From UBA4416 sp036676295 (GTDB lineage Bacteria > Bacteroidota > Bacteroidia > B-17B0 > Aurantibacillaceae), in the NCBI GenBank assembly GCA_036676295.1, contig JAKFDE010000027.1:248001-312000 (forward strand): a stretch of DNA of 64,000 nucleotides. The letters are read 5' to 3'. How positions within the stretch are numbered: position 1 is the stretch's first letter; the number at the start of each line of letters is the position of its first letter. The notes beneath the pieces are model-generated. The model searched no databases and had not been told where the DNA came from. It worked only from the letters and a program-made list of their open reading frames with translations. This document shows positions 1 through 7,886 of the stretch, in pieces. A program made the translations under genes and the position numbers.

Positions 1-208
1 CACCCTTTTTATATAAACCTATACCTGCAGGATTTATTCCCATACAAGAGCCGTCAGCACCTAAAGCGCCAAAAGAACCGGCCATAGCCTTACTACGGGA
101 TGTGCCACCAAAATAAGTTTGAGAATACCTGATCGCATCAATATCATTCTGAGATATAAGCGGTACAGACAACAAGCTCAATGCTGTTATTAAATGAAAT
201 GATTTCAT
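1..208 (-). CDS. FadL/PorV-like outer-membrane protein, N-terminal fragment
   Basis: The frame starts at the ATG complementary to 206-208 and runs off the left edge, so only 69 residues are visible. A signal peptide (MKSFHLITALSLLSVPLIS) is followed by DIDAIRYSQTYFGGTSR, GSFGALGAD and NPAGIG. From knowledge of the family, this order is typical of the N-terminal hatch of Bacteroidota OMPP1/FadL-like and PorV-like barrels. The substrate cannot be told from the fragment. The gene lies downstream of the Tyr/Gly-rich lipoprotein on the same strand, 38 bp away, and may be co-transcribed with it. Confidence 0.7.
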   Translation of the reverse strand, partial: MKSFHLITALSLLSVPLISQNDIDAIRYSQTYFGGTSRSKAMAGSFGALGADGSCMGINPAGIGLYKKG

Positions 209-246
209 AGAATGTTTTTAAAATTATGCGGGGATGTTTTTGTTAA

Positions 247-1560
247 TTATCTTGGGCGATGACCTCCGCCATTATTAGTGGGTTTATTGCCTCCCCCATT
301 ATTACCTGGCGAACTTGGTGTTTGATAATTATTATTTTGTTTTGGTGTTTCAAAAATGTGCTTGATCTCCTTCTGTTCTTTAATTTCAGGTTTAGTATTT
401 TGATTGTTATACCCCGGATTATGCTTAACAGGTGTTTGCTGTTTCACATCTCCGTTTGTACTTTTTATCGGAGCATTTCCGTTTGAAGGATAAGTTTTAA
501 TTGGTGTATTCCATGTACCATTGTTTCTAACCGGAGCATTACCAGTGTTAACCGGTGTATTAGTATCATTATTATCAATAGCTGTTGAGCTTGACTTAAT
601 AGTATTATCACCATAAGTTTTACCGTTTTTATCTACTCTTATTGGCGAATCAAATCCATTAGTAGTTTTAACCGGTGCTACATCAGCAAACTTAATAGCA
701 TGTTCTTGCTTATCAACTATTTCATTTGTAAACTTTTTGAAATATGAATCATCATTAACATTGTTTATTCCGGGATTAGATGTTCTACGGCTATTTCCAC
801 CATGAGATGAACGAGGACCGTAAGTGTAACTACTGTTTAAATCGTAACTGTTGTAGTATCCCCAACCGTTGTTGTATGGATTGCCCCAACCACCATAACC
901 ATATCCGTAAGGATAGCCATAACCATATGGACTACCGTAACCATATCCGTAATAAGGATTGCCGTAACCGTAATAGTTACCATAAAATCCATTATAAAAA
1001 CCATTATTATAACCTTGCATATATCCGGCCATGTAAGGGTTATAGCCTGAATAGCAACCAAACTGATTGCCATATCCCCAACCCCAACTGCTGTAGAAAC
1101 TTACTGAAGGGTTGTAACTATAGTTATTATAACTTGGGCCCCACCAACTGTAACCATTGTAAACACTTATTCCATAATTGTAAGGATTTCCTGAATACCA
1201 ATAAGAATTCGTATAGTAATTATCATAATAACTTAAACCGTTGATACCGTTATTAAAACGTTTTACACGGGTAGCATATTCATAATCATAATAATCGTCA
1301 TATTTGAATTCACGGTCTTTATAATAAGGATTTGCGTCGTCTTTCTCTTTTTGAGCTTGCTTAACAGCGGCAATAGAATCGTTGTAACGTTTTTCACGAG
1401 CTTCCCGTTCCTGCTTTGCAATAGCCGCTAAACGAGCTTCTTCAATTCTATCTTCTTTAGGATTGGCGTACACATCATCCGAATAAGTACTCATTTTTTG
1501 AGTGGCGCAAGATGATAAAAGCACAATAACCAAATTAGACAATACAAATAGCTTTTTCAT
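247..1560 (-). CDS. Tyr/Gly/Asn-rich outer-membrane lipoprotein of unknown function
   Basis: About 437 residues. I chose the start at 1560 (MKKLFVLSNLVIV) because it puts a normal charged n-region just before the hydrophobic core and lipobox LSSC. A start at 1587 adds nine residues and falls inside an inverted repeat. After the lipidated Cys come a charged, coiled-coil-like stretch (EEARLAAIAKQEREAREKRY), a DDYYDYEYATRVKRF motif, and a long Tyr/Gly/Asn-rich low-complexity region (about residues 115-250). The C-terminal part is Asn/Pro/Gly-rich and ends in a basic HRPR tail. Lipoproteins with a DYYDYEYATR-like motif recur in Bacteroidota, but I know of no assigned function. The low-complexity part suggests an extended surface or cell-wall-spanning segment; this is inference. 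Confidence 0.75.
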   Translation of the reverse strand: MKKLFVLSNLVIVLLSSCATQKMSTYSDDVYANPKEDRIEEARLAAIAKQEREAREKRYNDSIAAVKQAQKEKDDANPYYKDREFKYDDYYDYEYATRVKRFNNGINGLSYYDNYYTNSYWYSGNPYNYGISVYNGYSWWGPSYNNYSYNPSVSFYSSWGWGYGNQFGCYSGYNPYMAGYMQGYNNGFYNGFYGNYYGYGNPYYGYGYGSPYGYGYPYGYGYGGWGNPYNNGWGYYNSYDLNSSYTYGPRSSHGGNSRRTSNPGINNVNDDSYFKKFTNEIVDKQEHAIKFADVAPVKTTNGFDSPIRVDKNGKTYGDNTIKSSSTAIDNNDTNTPVNTGNAPVRNNGTWNTPIKTYPSNGNAPIKSTNGDVKQQTPVKHNPGYNNQNTKPEIKEQKEIKHIFETPKQNNNYQTPSSPGNNGGGNKPTNNGGGHRPR

Positions 1561-1579
1561 TTTATTAGTTTTTAAAATA

Positions 1580-1597
1580 TTGGACATATTCGTCCAA
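1580..1597. promoter_or_regulatory. Perfect inverted repeat TTGGAC-N6-GTCCAA
   Basis: Arms of six bases with a six-base spacer lie 20 bp upstream of the preferred start of the lipoprotein gene and about 110 bp upstream of proS. The symmetry and the position between divergent genes suggest a protein-binding site or leader hairpin. No regulator is identified. Confidence 0.4.
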
Positions 1598-1605
1598 TAA
1601 AAGTT

Positions 1606-1613
1606 TAACTTTG
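1606..1613 (+). promoter_or_regulatory. Candidate -7 element TAACTTTG for proS
   Basis: TAACTTTG matches the Bacteroidota -7 consensus TAnnTTTG. A TTG lies upstream, but its spacing is about four bases longer than the usual 19, so the -33 element is unclear. Transcription from here would leave a leader of about 85 nt before proS. Confidence 0.35.
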
Positions 1614-1621
1614 CGCGGGGA

Positions 1622-1642
1622 TTTGTAATGTAAAGTTACAAA
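1622..1642. promoter_or_regulatory. Perfect inverted repeat TTTGTAA-N7-TTACAAA
   Basis: Seven-base arms are separated by seven bases (TGTAAAG), between the lipoprotein gene and proS and just downstream of the candidate proS -7 element. The geometry suits a dimeric repressor site or an mRNA leader hairpin. Which of the two divergent genes it serves is not determined. Confidence 0.4.
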
Positions 1643-1704
1643 ATAAGTGCCAACTACAGATTAAGTGAATTATTAAAAATATATTTTAACATTTGTTAAT
1701 AAAC

Positions 1705-3183
1705 ATGAGTAAAGAACTAACTACACGCGCAGAAGATTACAGTAAATGGTATAACGATTTAGTGATAAAAGCAGATTTAGCCGACCACTCGGCTGTAAGA
1801 GGTTGTATGGTCATCAAACCATACGGTTATGGCATTTGGGAGATCATGCAACAAACTTTAGACAAAAAATTTAAAGAAACAGGACACGTTAATGCCTATT
1901 TTCCTTTGTTCATCCCTAAAAGCTTATTTGAAGCCGAAGAAAAAAATGCCGAAGGTTTTGCTAAGGAATGTGCTGTGGTAACACACTATCGTTTAAAAAC
2001 CGATCCTAATAATAAATCAAAATTAATAGTTGACCCTGAAGCAAAACTGGAAGAAGAATTAATTGTTCGTCCAACCAGTGAAGCTATTATCTGGAATACG
2101 TACAGAGGATGGATCCAATCATACAGAGATCTTCCAATTTTAATTAATCAATGGGCCAACGTTGTGCGTTGGGAAATGCGTACGCGTTTATTTTTACGTA
2201 CAGCCGAATTTTTATGGCAAGAAGGCCATACAGCACATGCTACCAAAGAAGAAGCCATTGAAGAAACCAAAAAGATGCTGGAAGTATACGCTGATTTTGT
2301 AGAGAACTGGATGGCGGTTCCTGTGATTAAAGGTGTTAAAACTCCTAACGAGCGTTTTGCCGGTGCAGATGACACCTATTGTATTGAAGCCTTAATGCAG
2401 GATGGGAAAGCCTTACAAGCAGGAACATCTCACTTTTTAGGACAAAATTTTGCTAAAGCTTTTGATGTTAAATACGTAACTAAAGATAATAAACAAGAAT
2501 TTGTTTGGGCAACATCCTGGGGGGTTTCTACCCGTTTGATGGGAGCTTTGATTATGAGTCATAGTGATGATAACGGTTTGGTATTGCCTCCAAAAGTGGC
2601 ACCTACTCAAGTAGTAATTGTTCCTATTTATAAAGGAGACGAAGGTTTGTCAAAAGTATCGGAAGTGGCTAATGCTATTAAAGTAAAATTACAAGCTAAA
2701 GGCATTTCAGTAAAATATGATGACAGAGATACACAACGTCCAGGTTGGAAATTTGCTGAGTACGAATTAAAAGGTGTACCTGTTCGTATTGCTATTGGCG
2801 AAAGAGATTTAGCTAACGGAACTGTTGAAGTGGCTCGTAGAGATGAATTAACAAAGGAAACCGTTTCTATTGAAGGCATTGACTCATTAGTTGAAAAATT
2901 ATTGAACGATATACAAACCAACTTATTTGAAAAAGCTAAGAATCGTCGTACCGAACAAACAACCACTGTAAATTCTTACGAAGAATTTAAAAAGGTATTA
3001 GATGATAAACCAGGCTTTGTATTAGCACATTGGGACGGAACTCCTGAAACAGAAGAGAAAATTAAAGAAGAAACTAAAGCAACCATTCGTTGCATTCCTT
3101 TAAACAATACTCAGGAAGCAGGTGTGTGTATATACAGCGGAAAACCAAGTACACAAAGAGTTGTATTTGCAAGAGCATATTAA
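1705..3183 (+). CDS. proS: Proline--tRNA ligase, archaeal/eukaryotic-type
   Basis: Charges tRNA-Pro with proline in the cytoplasm. The 492-residue protein has the short ProRS architecture: a class II catalytic core with RPTSEAIIW, motif 2 region FLRTAEFLWQEGHTAHAT and motif 3 region STRLMGALIMSHSDDNG, then an anticodon-binding domain (PTQVVIVPIYKG onward, about residues 295-400) and the type-specific C-terminal extension ending in a terminal Tyr (VVFARAY). It lacks the editing insertion of the long bacterial ProRS. I chose the ATG at 1705 (MSKELTTRAEDYS) over an in-frame TTG at 1693 because ProRS proteins usually begin this way. It is followed at 47 bp by gpmA. Confidence 0.97.
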   Translation: MSKELTTRAEDYSKWYNDLVIKADLADHSAVRGCMVIKPYGYGIWEIMQQTLDKKFKETGHVNAYFPLFIPKSLFEAEEKNAEGFAKECAVVTHYRLKTDPNNKSKLIVDPEAKLEEELIVRPTSEAIIWNTYRGWIQSYRDLPILINQWANVVRWEMRTRLFLRTAEFLWQEGHTAHATKEEAIEETKKMLEVYADFVENWMAVPVIKGVKTPNERFAGADDTYCIEALMQDGKALQAGTSHFLGQNFAKAFDVKYVTKDNKQEFVWATSWGVSTRLMGALIMSHSDDNGLVLPPKVAPTQVVIVPIYKGDEGLSKVSEVANAIKVKLQAKGISVKYDDRDTQRPGWKFAEYELKGVPVRIAIGERDLANGTVEVARRDELTKETVSIEGIDSLVEKLLNDIQTNLFEKAKNRRTEQTTTVNSYEEFKKVLDDKPGFVLAHWDGTPETEEKIKEETKATIRCIPLNNTQEAGVCIYSGKPSTQRVVFARAY

Positions 3184-3229
3184 TTATATATTAAAAAAAC
3201 AGTAAACAACAAAACAATAAACATTTTAT

Positions 3230-3832
3230 ATGGCTACTTTAATAATATTCAGACACGGACAAAGCGTATGGAACTTAGAAAATAAATTTACCGGTTGGGT
3301 AGATGTAGAATTATCTGACAAAGGAATGCAGGAAGCTAAAAGTGCAGGCGAAAAATTAAAACCGTTTCATTTTGATCTGGCTTATGCTTCTGATTTGAAA
3401 CGCGCACAAAATACATTAACGGCTGCATTAGAAGTTGCCGGAAAATCGGTTCCTACAATATACAATGTAGCTTTAAACGAACGTATGTATGGCGATCTGC
3501 AAGGCTTAGATAAAACGGCGACAGCACAAAAATATGGTGATGAACAAGTAAAGATCTGGAGAAGAAGTTATGATATTGCTCCGCCAAACGGAGAAAGCTT
3601 AAAAGACACTGCTGCGCGTGTGATCCCTTATTTTAAAGCAGAAATTGAACCTAAATTAAAAGCAGGAAAAAATATAGTAATTGCCGCGCATGGTAATAGC
3701 TTAAGAGCTCTTATTATGTATTTAGAAAAAATGACTCCTGAACAAATTTTAGAATTTGAAATCGGGACCGCTATTCCTCGTCATTATGAATTAGATGCCG
3801 ATTTAAATGTGTTGAAAGCAGAAAATCTTTAA
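3230..3832 (+). CDS. gpmA: 2,3-bisphosphoglycerate-dependent phosphoglycerate mutase
   Basis: Interconverts 3- and 2-phosphoglycerate in glycolysis and gluconeogenesis. The histidine-phosphatase signature RHGQSVWN sits at residues 8-15, with His9 the expected phosphorylated nucleophile. The second catalytic histidine is in AAHGNSLRAL, and the NERMYGDLQGLDK segment supplies the acid/base Glu. At 200 residues it is shorter than E. coli GpmA (about 250), as is common in this phylum. It is in the same direction as proS and the HAD gene, so co-transcription is possible. Confidence 0.93.
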   Translation: MATLIIFRHGQSVWNLENKFTGWVDVELSDKGMQEAKSAGEKLKPFHFDLAYASDLKRAQNTLTAALEVAGKSVPTIYNVALNERMYGDLQGLDKTATAQKYGDEQVKIWRRSYDIAPPNGESLKDTAARVIPYFKAEIEPKLKAGKNIVIAAHGNSLRALIMYLEKMTPEQILEFEIGTAIPRHYELDADLNVLKAENL

Positions 3833-3898
3833 ATTAGTAATGATTTTTAAATTTGATTTACAACTTTTAGATCTTGAACCTTATACTTTGAACTAAAA

Positions 3899-4357
3899 AT
3901 GAACCAGCAGTTTTTAAACAACGATAGTAAAGTTATTGCCGTAGATTTTGATGGCACCGTTGTAGAACATGATTACCCGCGTATTGGTAAAGAAATGATG
4001 TTTGCTTTTGCTACTTTAAAAGAATTAAATAAAAAAGGGCACAAATTAATTTTATGGACCATTCGCACCGGTCCTTTGCTGGACGAAGCAGTAGAACATT
4101 GTAAAAAAAATGGCGTAGAGTTTTATGCCGTCAATAAAAATTATCCCGAAGAACAATTTTCTGATAATATTTCCCGAAAATTAAATGCAGACGTTTTTAT
4201 TGATGATAGAAATGTAGGCGGTTTTTTAGGCTGGAGCACTATATGGCAAACCTTGCATCCCGAGGGAGGTTCATTTAATCATGAATTAAAAAATCCGGAG
4301 GCACATCATAATTTCAAACAGGACAAATCATTTTTTCAAAAATTATTTGGTAAGTAA
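3899..4357 (+). CDS. HAD-superfamily phosphatase, BT0820-like
   Basis: A small 152-residue HAD hydrolase. Motif I is DFDGT with the nucleophile at Asp16 and the acid at Asp18. Motif II is around LWTIRTG and motif IV is FIDDRNVGG. There is no large cap domain, so it belongs with the minimal, capless C0-type HAD proteins, resembling the structurally known Bacteroides protein BT0820. The substrate is unknown. It lies between gpmA and map, all on the plus strand, with an AT-rich 66-bp gap upstream and no terminator visible. Confidence 0.85.
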   Translation: MNQQFLNNDSKVIAVDFDGTVVEHDYPRIGKEMMFAFATLKELNKKGHKLILWTIRTGPLLDEAVEHCKKNGVEFYAVNKNYPEEQFSDNISRKLNADVFIDDRNVGGFLGWSTIWQTLHPEGGSFNHELKNPEAHHNFKQDKSFFQKLFGK

Positions 4358-4441
4358 AATAGAACTATATATTTGACAAACACTAAACTAAAACTCAGCG
4401 AACCCACTACTCTGTTTCTCTGTGTTGAAAAAAAATAAAGT

Positions 4442-5230
4442 ATGATCACATTAAAAACACGAGAAGAAATTGAAATCATGCGAGAGTCAGCTTTGTCTGT
4501 ATCTCGTACTTTGGGTATTATTGCAAAAGAAATAAAACCGGGCGTAACCTCATTATATTTAGATAAAATAGCCGAAGAATACATTCGCGATAATGGTGGC
4601 GTTCCTGCATTTAAAGGGTATGGCGACAAAAGAAATCCTTTTCCGGCAACTCTATGTATGTCGTTAAACTCAGCTGTTGTACACGGTATCCCAAACAACA
4701 AACCTTTAGAAGAAGGCGATATCATTTCGGTAGATTGCGGTGTTGTGAAAAATGGTTATTATGGCGATCATGCCTATACTTTTGCCATTGGTGAAATAAA
4801 ACCCGAAGTTCAGAAGCTATTGGATGTTACAAAAGAATCCTTGTATATAGGTATTGAACAAATGAAAAGCGGCAATCGTATTGGTGATATCAGTTATGCC
4901 ATACAACAATATGCCGAAAAACACGGCTATGGTGTAGTTCGCGAATTATGTGGCCATGGTTTAGGGAAACATTTACATGAAGAACCGGAAGTGCCAAACT
5001 TTGGAAAACGAGGAGATGGACCAAAATTGAAAGACGGAATGGTGATAGCCATTGAACCGATGATCAATATGGGAAAACGTCATATTAAGTTCTTGCCCGA
5101 CGGATGGACCATTTTAACAGCCGATGGCTTACCTTCTGCCCATTTTGAGCACGATGTAGCCATGATTGACGGTAAACCTGAGATTTTATCAACCTTTAAA
5201 TACGTTGAGGAAGCCTTAGGAATTAATTAA
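4442..5230 (+). CDS. map: Methionine aminopeptidase, type I
   Basis: Removes the initiator methionine from nascent proteins. The 262-residue protein has the pita-bread fold signatures and all five metal ligands in context: Asp in SVDCGV, Asp in YGDHAYTF, His in CGHGLGKHLHEEPEVPNFG, Glu in VIAIEPMI and Glu in AHFEHDVAM. The length matches type Ia enzymes without an N-terminal extension. The 84-bp gap after the HAD gene contains a CTCTGTTTCTCTGTG stretch of the kind seen between genes in this phylum and no obvious terminator. Confidence 0.96.
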   Translation: MITLKTREEIEIMRESALSVSRTLGIIAKEIKPGVTSLYLDKIAEEYIRDNGGVPAFKGYGDKRNPFPATLCMSLNSAVVHGIPNNKPLEEGDIISVDCGVVKNGYYGDHAYTFAIGEIKPEVQKLLDVTKESLYIGIEQMKSGNRIGDISYAIQQYAEKHGYGVVRELCGHGLGKHLHEEPEVPNFGKRGDGPKLKDGMVIAIEPMINMGKRHIKFLPDGWTILTADGLPSAHFEHDVAMIDGKPEILSTFKYVEEALGIN

Positions 5231-5324
5231 GACAGGAGTCTTTAAAAACAATTTAGTTTTTATTTGGCAATTTCACTAAAAAATGCTTACTTGCATAGGT
5301 CTTTTAAGCACAAACAAATTAATT

Positions 5325-6239
5325 ATGACGATGAATATCAAAAATTTAAAGTTAAACACTAAAGTAATAGCTTTAGGATTGGCTTCTTTAATAATTTACT
5401 CTTGCGGTGATCCTAAAACAGAAGAGGGTAACGGAGACGAAATTCCTGATACGGATACTGTGAAAGCGGTAGCTTTAAATGTTGGTGGAGAGTTATTTAG
5501 CGTACCTTCTCCTATCCAAACAGCGTTATTGATCCAAAAATCCGGCGTTGCTTATGATAAAACCATCTTGAATCCGGGAAGCAAAAATGGGCAGTATACT
5601 TCTGATTATGCTAAAGCTTTAAACTTAGGTATTTATGGTGCTGATTTAGGTTATGTAAGCATGTATAACCAATCTCAGGATGCTTTAGGGTACTTAGGTG
5701 CTGTAAAACAATTAGCAGATAAATTAGGTGTTTCGGCTGCGTTTGATCAACAAACAATGAAACGTATCAACGATAATATTTCTAATAAAGATAGTATGTT
5801 GGTACTAGTTGGTATTGCTTACCGCGCCAGTGATGCTTATTTAAAAACAAACAAACGTACTGAGATCAGTAGCTTAATTTTAACCGGTGGTTGGATCGAG
5901 AGTATGCATTTTTCAATTACTGCATACAACAAAAAACAAACCGACGAAATTAAATACCGTATAGCTGAACAAAAACAAGCATTAAGTAGCATCATTAAAT
6001 TAATGACTTCTCATAACATGCCTGATGCAGCTGACTTAGTAAAAGACTTGGAAGATCTTGCGAAAGTATACGATGGTATTACTTTCAAATACAACTTTGT
6101 TGAGCCTACAACTGATGAAGCTAAAAAAACAACTTACATCAACAGTACTACTGAGGTGATCGTAAACAAAGAACAATTAGACCAAATTGCGGCAAAGGTT
6201 TTAGTTATCCGTGATAAAATTATTAATGCAAAATCTTAA
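5325..6239 (+). CDS. Lipoprotein of unknown function
   Basis: About 304 residues. I chose the ATG at 5325 (MTMNIKNLKL); a longer frame from 5283 adds residues that do not fit a signal peptide. The lipobox is IIYSC followed by an acidic Asp/Glu-rich linker (GDPKTEEGNGDEIPDTD). The rest is largely helical by composition and begins with a conserved-looking GGELFSVPSPIQTALLIQKSG segment. I recognise this type from Bacteroidota envelopes but cannot name a function. It is followed by a small secreted protein whose start lies only 13 bp after this stop, so the two are probably one operon. Confidence 0.75.
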   Translation: MTMNIKNLKLNTKVIALGLASLIIYSCGDPKTEEGNGDEIPDTDTVKAVALNVGGELFSVPSPIQTALLIQKSGVAYDKTILNPGSKNGQYTSDYAKALNLGIYGADLGYVSMYNQSQDALGYLGAVKQLADKLGVSAAFDQQTMKRINDNISNKDSMLVLVGIAYRASDAYLKTNKRTEISSLILTGGWIESMHFSITAYNKKQTDEIKYRIAEQKQALSSIIKLMTSHNMPDAADLVKDLEDLAKVYDGITFKYNFVEPTTDEAKKTTYINSTTEVIVNKEQLDQIAAKVLVIRDKIINAKS

Positions 6240-6252
6240 TTACTTACTGAAT

Positions 6253-6684
6253 ATGAAGAAGAATTTATATAAATCACTTTTAGTTTTAGCTTTTGCAGGA
6301 TTATCCAATGTTGCTTCTGCTCAATGCGACTCTATTGCTAATTTATGTGCTAAACATATTATTGCACAATTTATTTCTGATGGACAATCATACCGTTCAT
6401 TATTATTAAACTCTGAAGAAACAGCTGAGTTTCATACAACCTTTTTTGGTGAAACAACTTATCGTTTAGCAGCATGCAGCGGCAAAACAGACGGCAACTT
6501 GATCTTTAACATTAAAGATCAGGAAGGTCACATTTTATTCACCAATAAAAATTACTCAAACGCTCCATATTGGGATTTTAAAGTAAAATCTACTTTAGAG
6601 TGTACTATTGAAGCGCAAATAGATGCCAACAAAAATGCAGGCTCGGGATGTGCTGTTATTTTGATTGGATTTAAACAAAAATAA
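6253..6684 (+). CDS. Small secreted protein of unknown function
   Basis: 143 residues, with a clear Sec signal peptide ending ASA-Q. I chose the ATG at 6253 (MKKNLYKSLLVLAF); an earlier in-frame ATG at 6211 lies inside the preceding gene and would spoil the signal peptide. The mature part has five Cys (QCDS, LCAK, ACSG, ECTI, GCAV), which suggests disulphides outside the cytoplasm. Alternating hydrophobic strands (YRLAACSG, NLIFNIKD, HILFTNKN) suggest a small beta-sandwich. A strong terminator follows at 6707. Confidence 0.7.
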   Translation: MKKNLYKSLLVLAFAGLSNVASAQCDSIANLCAKHIIAQFISDGQSYRSLLLNSEETAEFHTTFFGETTYRLAACSGKTDGNLIFNIKDQEGHILFTNKNYSNAPYWDFKVKSTLECTIEAQIDANKNAGSGCAVILIGFKQK

Positions 6685-6706
6685 TTATTTTGTGATTATA
6701 AAGTTG

Positions 6707-6741
6707 AAAAGGATAAAGTGAAAACGCTTTATCCTTTTTTT
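6707..6741 (+). terminator. Rho-independent terminator
   Basis: GGATAAAG and CTTTATCC form a hairpin around an eight-base loop, followed by seven T residues. It ends the lipoprotein/secreted protein transcript. Confidence 0.8.
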
Positions 6742-6757
6742 ATTTAACCTAAAATAA

Positions 6758-7246
6758 ATGCTTATGAAACACATAGTTCTTGTAACCGCCATTTTAGCCT
6801 CTCTAAACTGCTTTGCACAAACTAAGTGTAACCAAAGCTTAATTGCAGATTCGTGTTCCTTAGAAAATCCCGGTAAAAAGGAATTAGTGGAATTAATGCA
6901 GGTGAAAATAAAAAACAATTATCAGGTACAATTTATCAAACACGGACAAAGAACTTTTTTAAAAATTATTGTGCGCGATAATTTAGGTTATGGCAAAACA
7001 GGATCTTTATTATTATACTCTAACAAAAAACAATACTTTACCAAAAGCATTACCCTGCAAATCATTGACAAAACATCTGCCTACTTTTTAGTTGACCTAA
7101 ATAGTAATTACTTAACAACCTTAAAAGATAATGGCTTAACCAGCATTATATTTAACCAGAATGTAGAATTTGTAATACCTAAACAAGACTCTGAATTGGT
7201 AAAACAATTAGCCGCTTGTTTTTATGAAGTAACCGGTGGGAAGTAA
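6758..7246 (+). CDS. Secreted protein of unknown function
   Basis: About 162 residues. The start may be the ATG at 6758 or the one at 6764 (MKHIVLVTAILASL); both keep the signal peptide, which ends near NCFAQ. The mature part carries two N-terminal Cys (KCNQ, SCSL) and one late Cys (LAACFYEV), then predicted strands such as NYQVQFIKHG and TFLKIIVRD. It has no family I can name. It follows the terminator at 6707 and precedes a TonB-C-like protein by 25 bp, so the two probably form a short operon. Confidence 0.65.
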   Translation: MLMKHIVLVTAILASLNCFAQTKCNQSLIADSCSLENPGKKELVELMQVKIKNNYQVQFIKHGQRTFLKIIVRDNLGYGKTGSLLLYSNKKQYFTKSITLQIIDKTSAYFLVDLNSNYLTTLKDNGLTSIIFNQNVEFVIPKQDSELVKQLAACFYEVTGGK

Positions 7247-7271
7247 TAATATTCTACAACTCATACAATAA

Positions 7272-7673
7272 ATGAAACTACTCTTCCTATTCATTTTAAC
7301 TTCAACAATATGTGTAGGGCAAAGTAATTCTAAAATTGACACAAACAATTATTTAGGAGCCGATGTTGAAGTTATAGCTGATTTTCCGGGAGGAACTAAA
7401 GCGCTGATGAAATACCTGCAAGACAGTGTTATTACTAAAATCAATATCACAAAACAAGAGAGTTATATATTGAAAACTGCTTATACGAAATTTGTAATTG
7501 AAGGGGATGGAAAAATTACAAATGTAAAGATCATAAGAAGTTCCAATATTGTTCGGGTAGATTCTTTATTTAAAAGAGCAATAGAGCGTATGCCAAACTG
7601 GAAACCAACAACAGTAAATGGGCAAACGAAAAAACAAGATTTTAATTTACCTCTGAGAATAGAATTAAAATAA
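7272..7673 (+). CDS. Secreted TonB C-terminal-domain-like protein
   Basis: 133 residues with a short signal peptide (MKLLFLFILTSTICVGQ). The mature protein is almost entirely a TonB-C-type domain: FPGG near the start, then FVIEGDGKITNVKIIRSS, a DSLFKRAIERMPNWKP segment and NLPLRIELK at the end. This matches the order FPGG...F.vd..G.i..v.v..s...D..a...i..mP.W.P...lPi.f known from the family. It has no transmembrane anchor or Pro-rich linker, so it is not a complete TonB. Such stand-alone domains occur in Bacteroidota as periplasmic accessory proteins; the role here is unknown. Confidence 0.75.
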   Translation: MKLLFLFILTSTICVGQSNSKIDTNNYLGADVEVIADFPGGTKALMKYLQDSVITKINITKQESYILKTAYTKFVIEGDGKITNVKIIRSSNIVRVDSLFKRAIERMPNWKPTTVNGQTKKQDFNLPLRIELK

Positions 7674-7696
7674 ATCGTTATTTTCTTATAAATCAT

Positions 7697-7740
7697 CACT
7701 AGGTATTTATACCTAATTCACTAAGTATTTATACTTAGTG
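7697..7740. promoter_or_regulatory. Tandem 22-bp palindromic operator array (two units)
   Basis: Two abutting 22-bp units, 7697-7718 and 7719-7740. The first has the perfect palindrome TAGGTAT-TT-ATACCTA (7700-7715). The second is a perfect 10-2-10 palindrome, CACTAAGTAT-TT-ATACTTAGTG. Unit length equals about two helical turns, so both would face the same side of the DNA. The array ends 146 bp before the PAS kinase gene and just after the TonB-C gene. A related three-unit array lies at 28627-28692. This fits a cooperative dimeric activator or repressor. Confidence 0.65.
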
Positions 7741-7800
7741 GCTATTAATTCCTTGCTATTACTGCAACTCAAGGCGTTTCTCTAGCATTTCAATATTTTG

Positions 7801-7824
7801 AATTAGGCTGTAAATAGCCTAAAT
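7801..7824. repeat. Leader inverted repeat upstream of the PAS kinase gene
   Basis: AATTAGGCT and AGCCTAAATT face each other across six bases with one bulged base. It lies between the 22-bp array and the kinase start, so it may be a leader hairpin or another binding site. Confidence 0.4.
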
Positions 7825-7886
7825 TTATATATACGCTCATTTCGATTGTGGATCATCAAAACAGGTTTTAATTAATACTGAAAAAA

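Noticed and set aside
780..1244. 154-codon plus-strand frame rich in His, Asn, Cys and Arg
   Set aside because: It is the antisense of the Tyr/Gly/Asn low-complexity region of the lipoprotein gene. Repetitive codons on one strand keep the opposite frame open by chance.
5283..5324. Upstream ATG for the lipoprotein at 5325
   Set aside because: The extra 14 residues (MLTCIGLLSTNKLI) contain a Cys and spoil the signal peptide order; the ATG at 5325 gives a normal lipoprotein N-terminus.
7697..7740. CRISPR repeat or tRNA-like element
   Set aside because: Units abut without spacers and are palindromic at 22 bp, so neither a CRISPR array nor a tRNA fits; an operator array is more natural.
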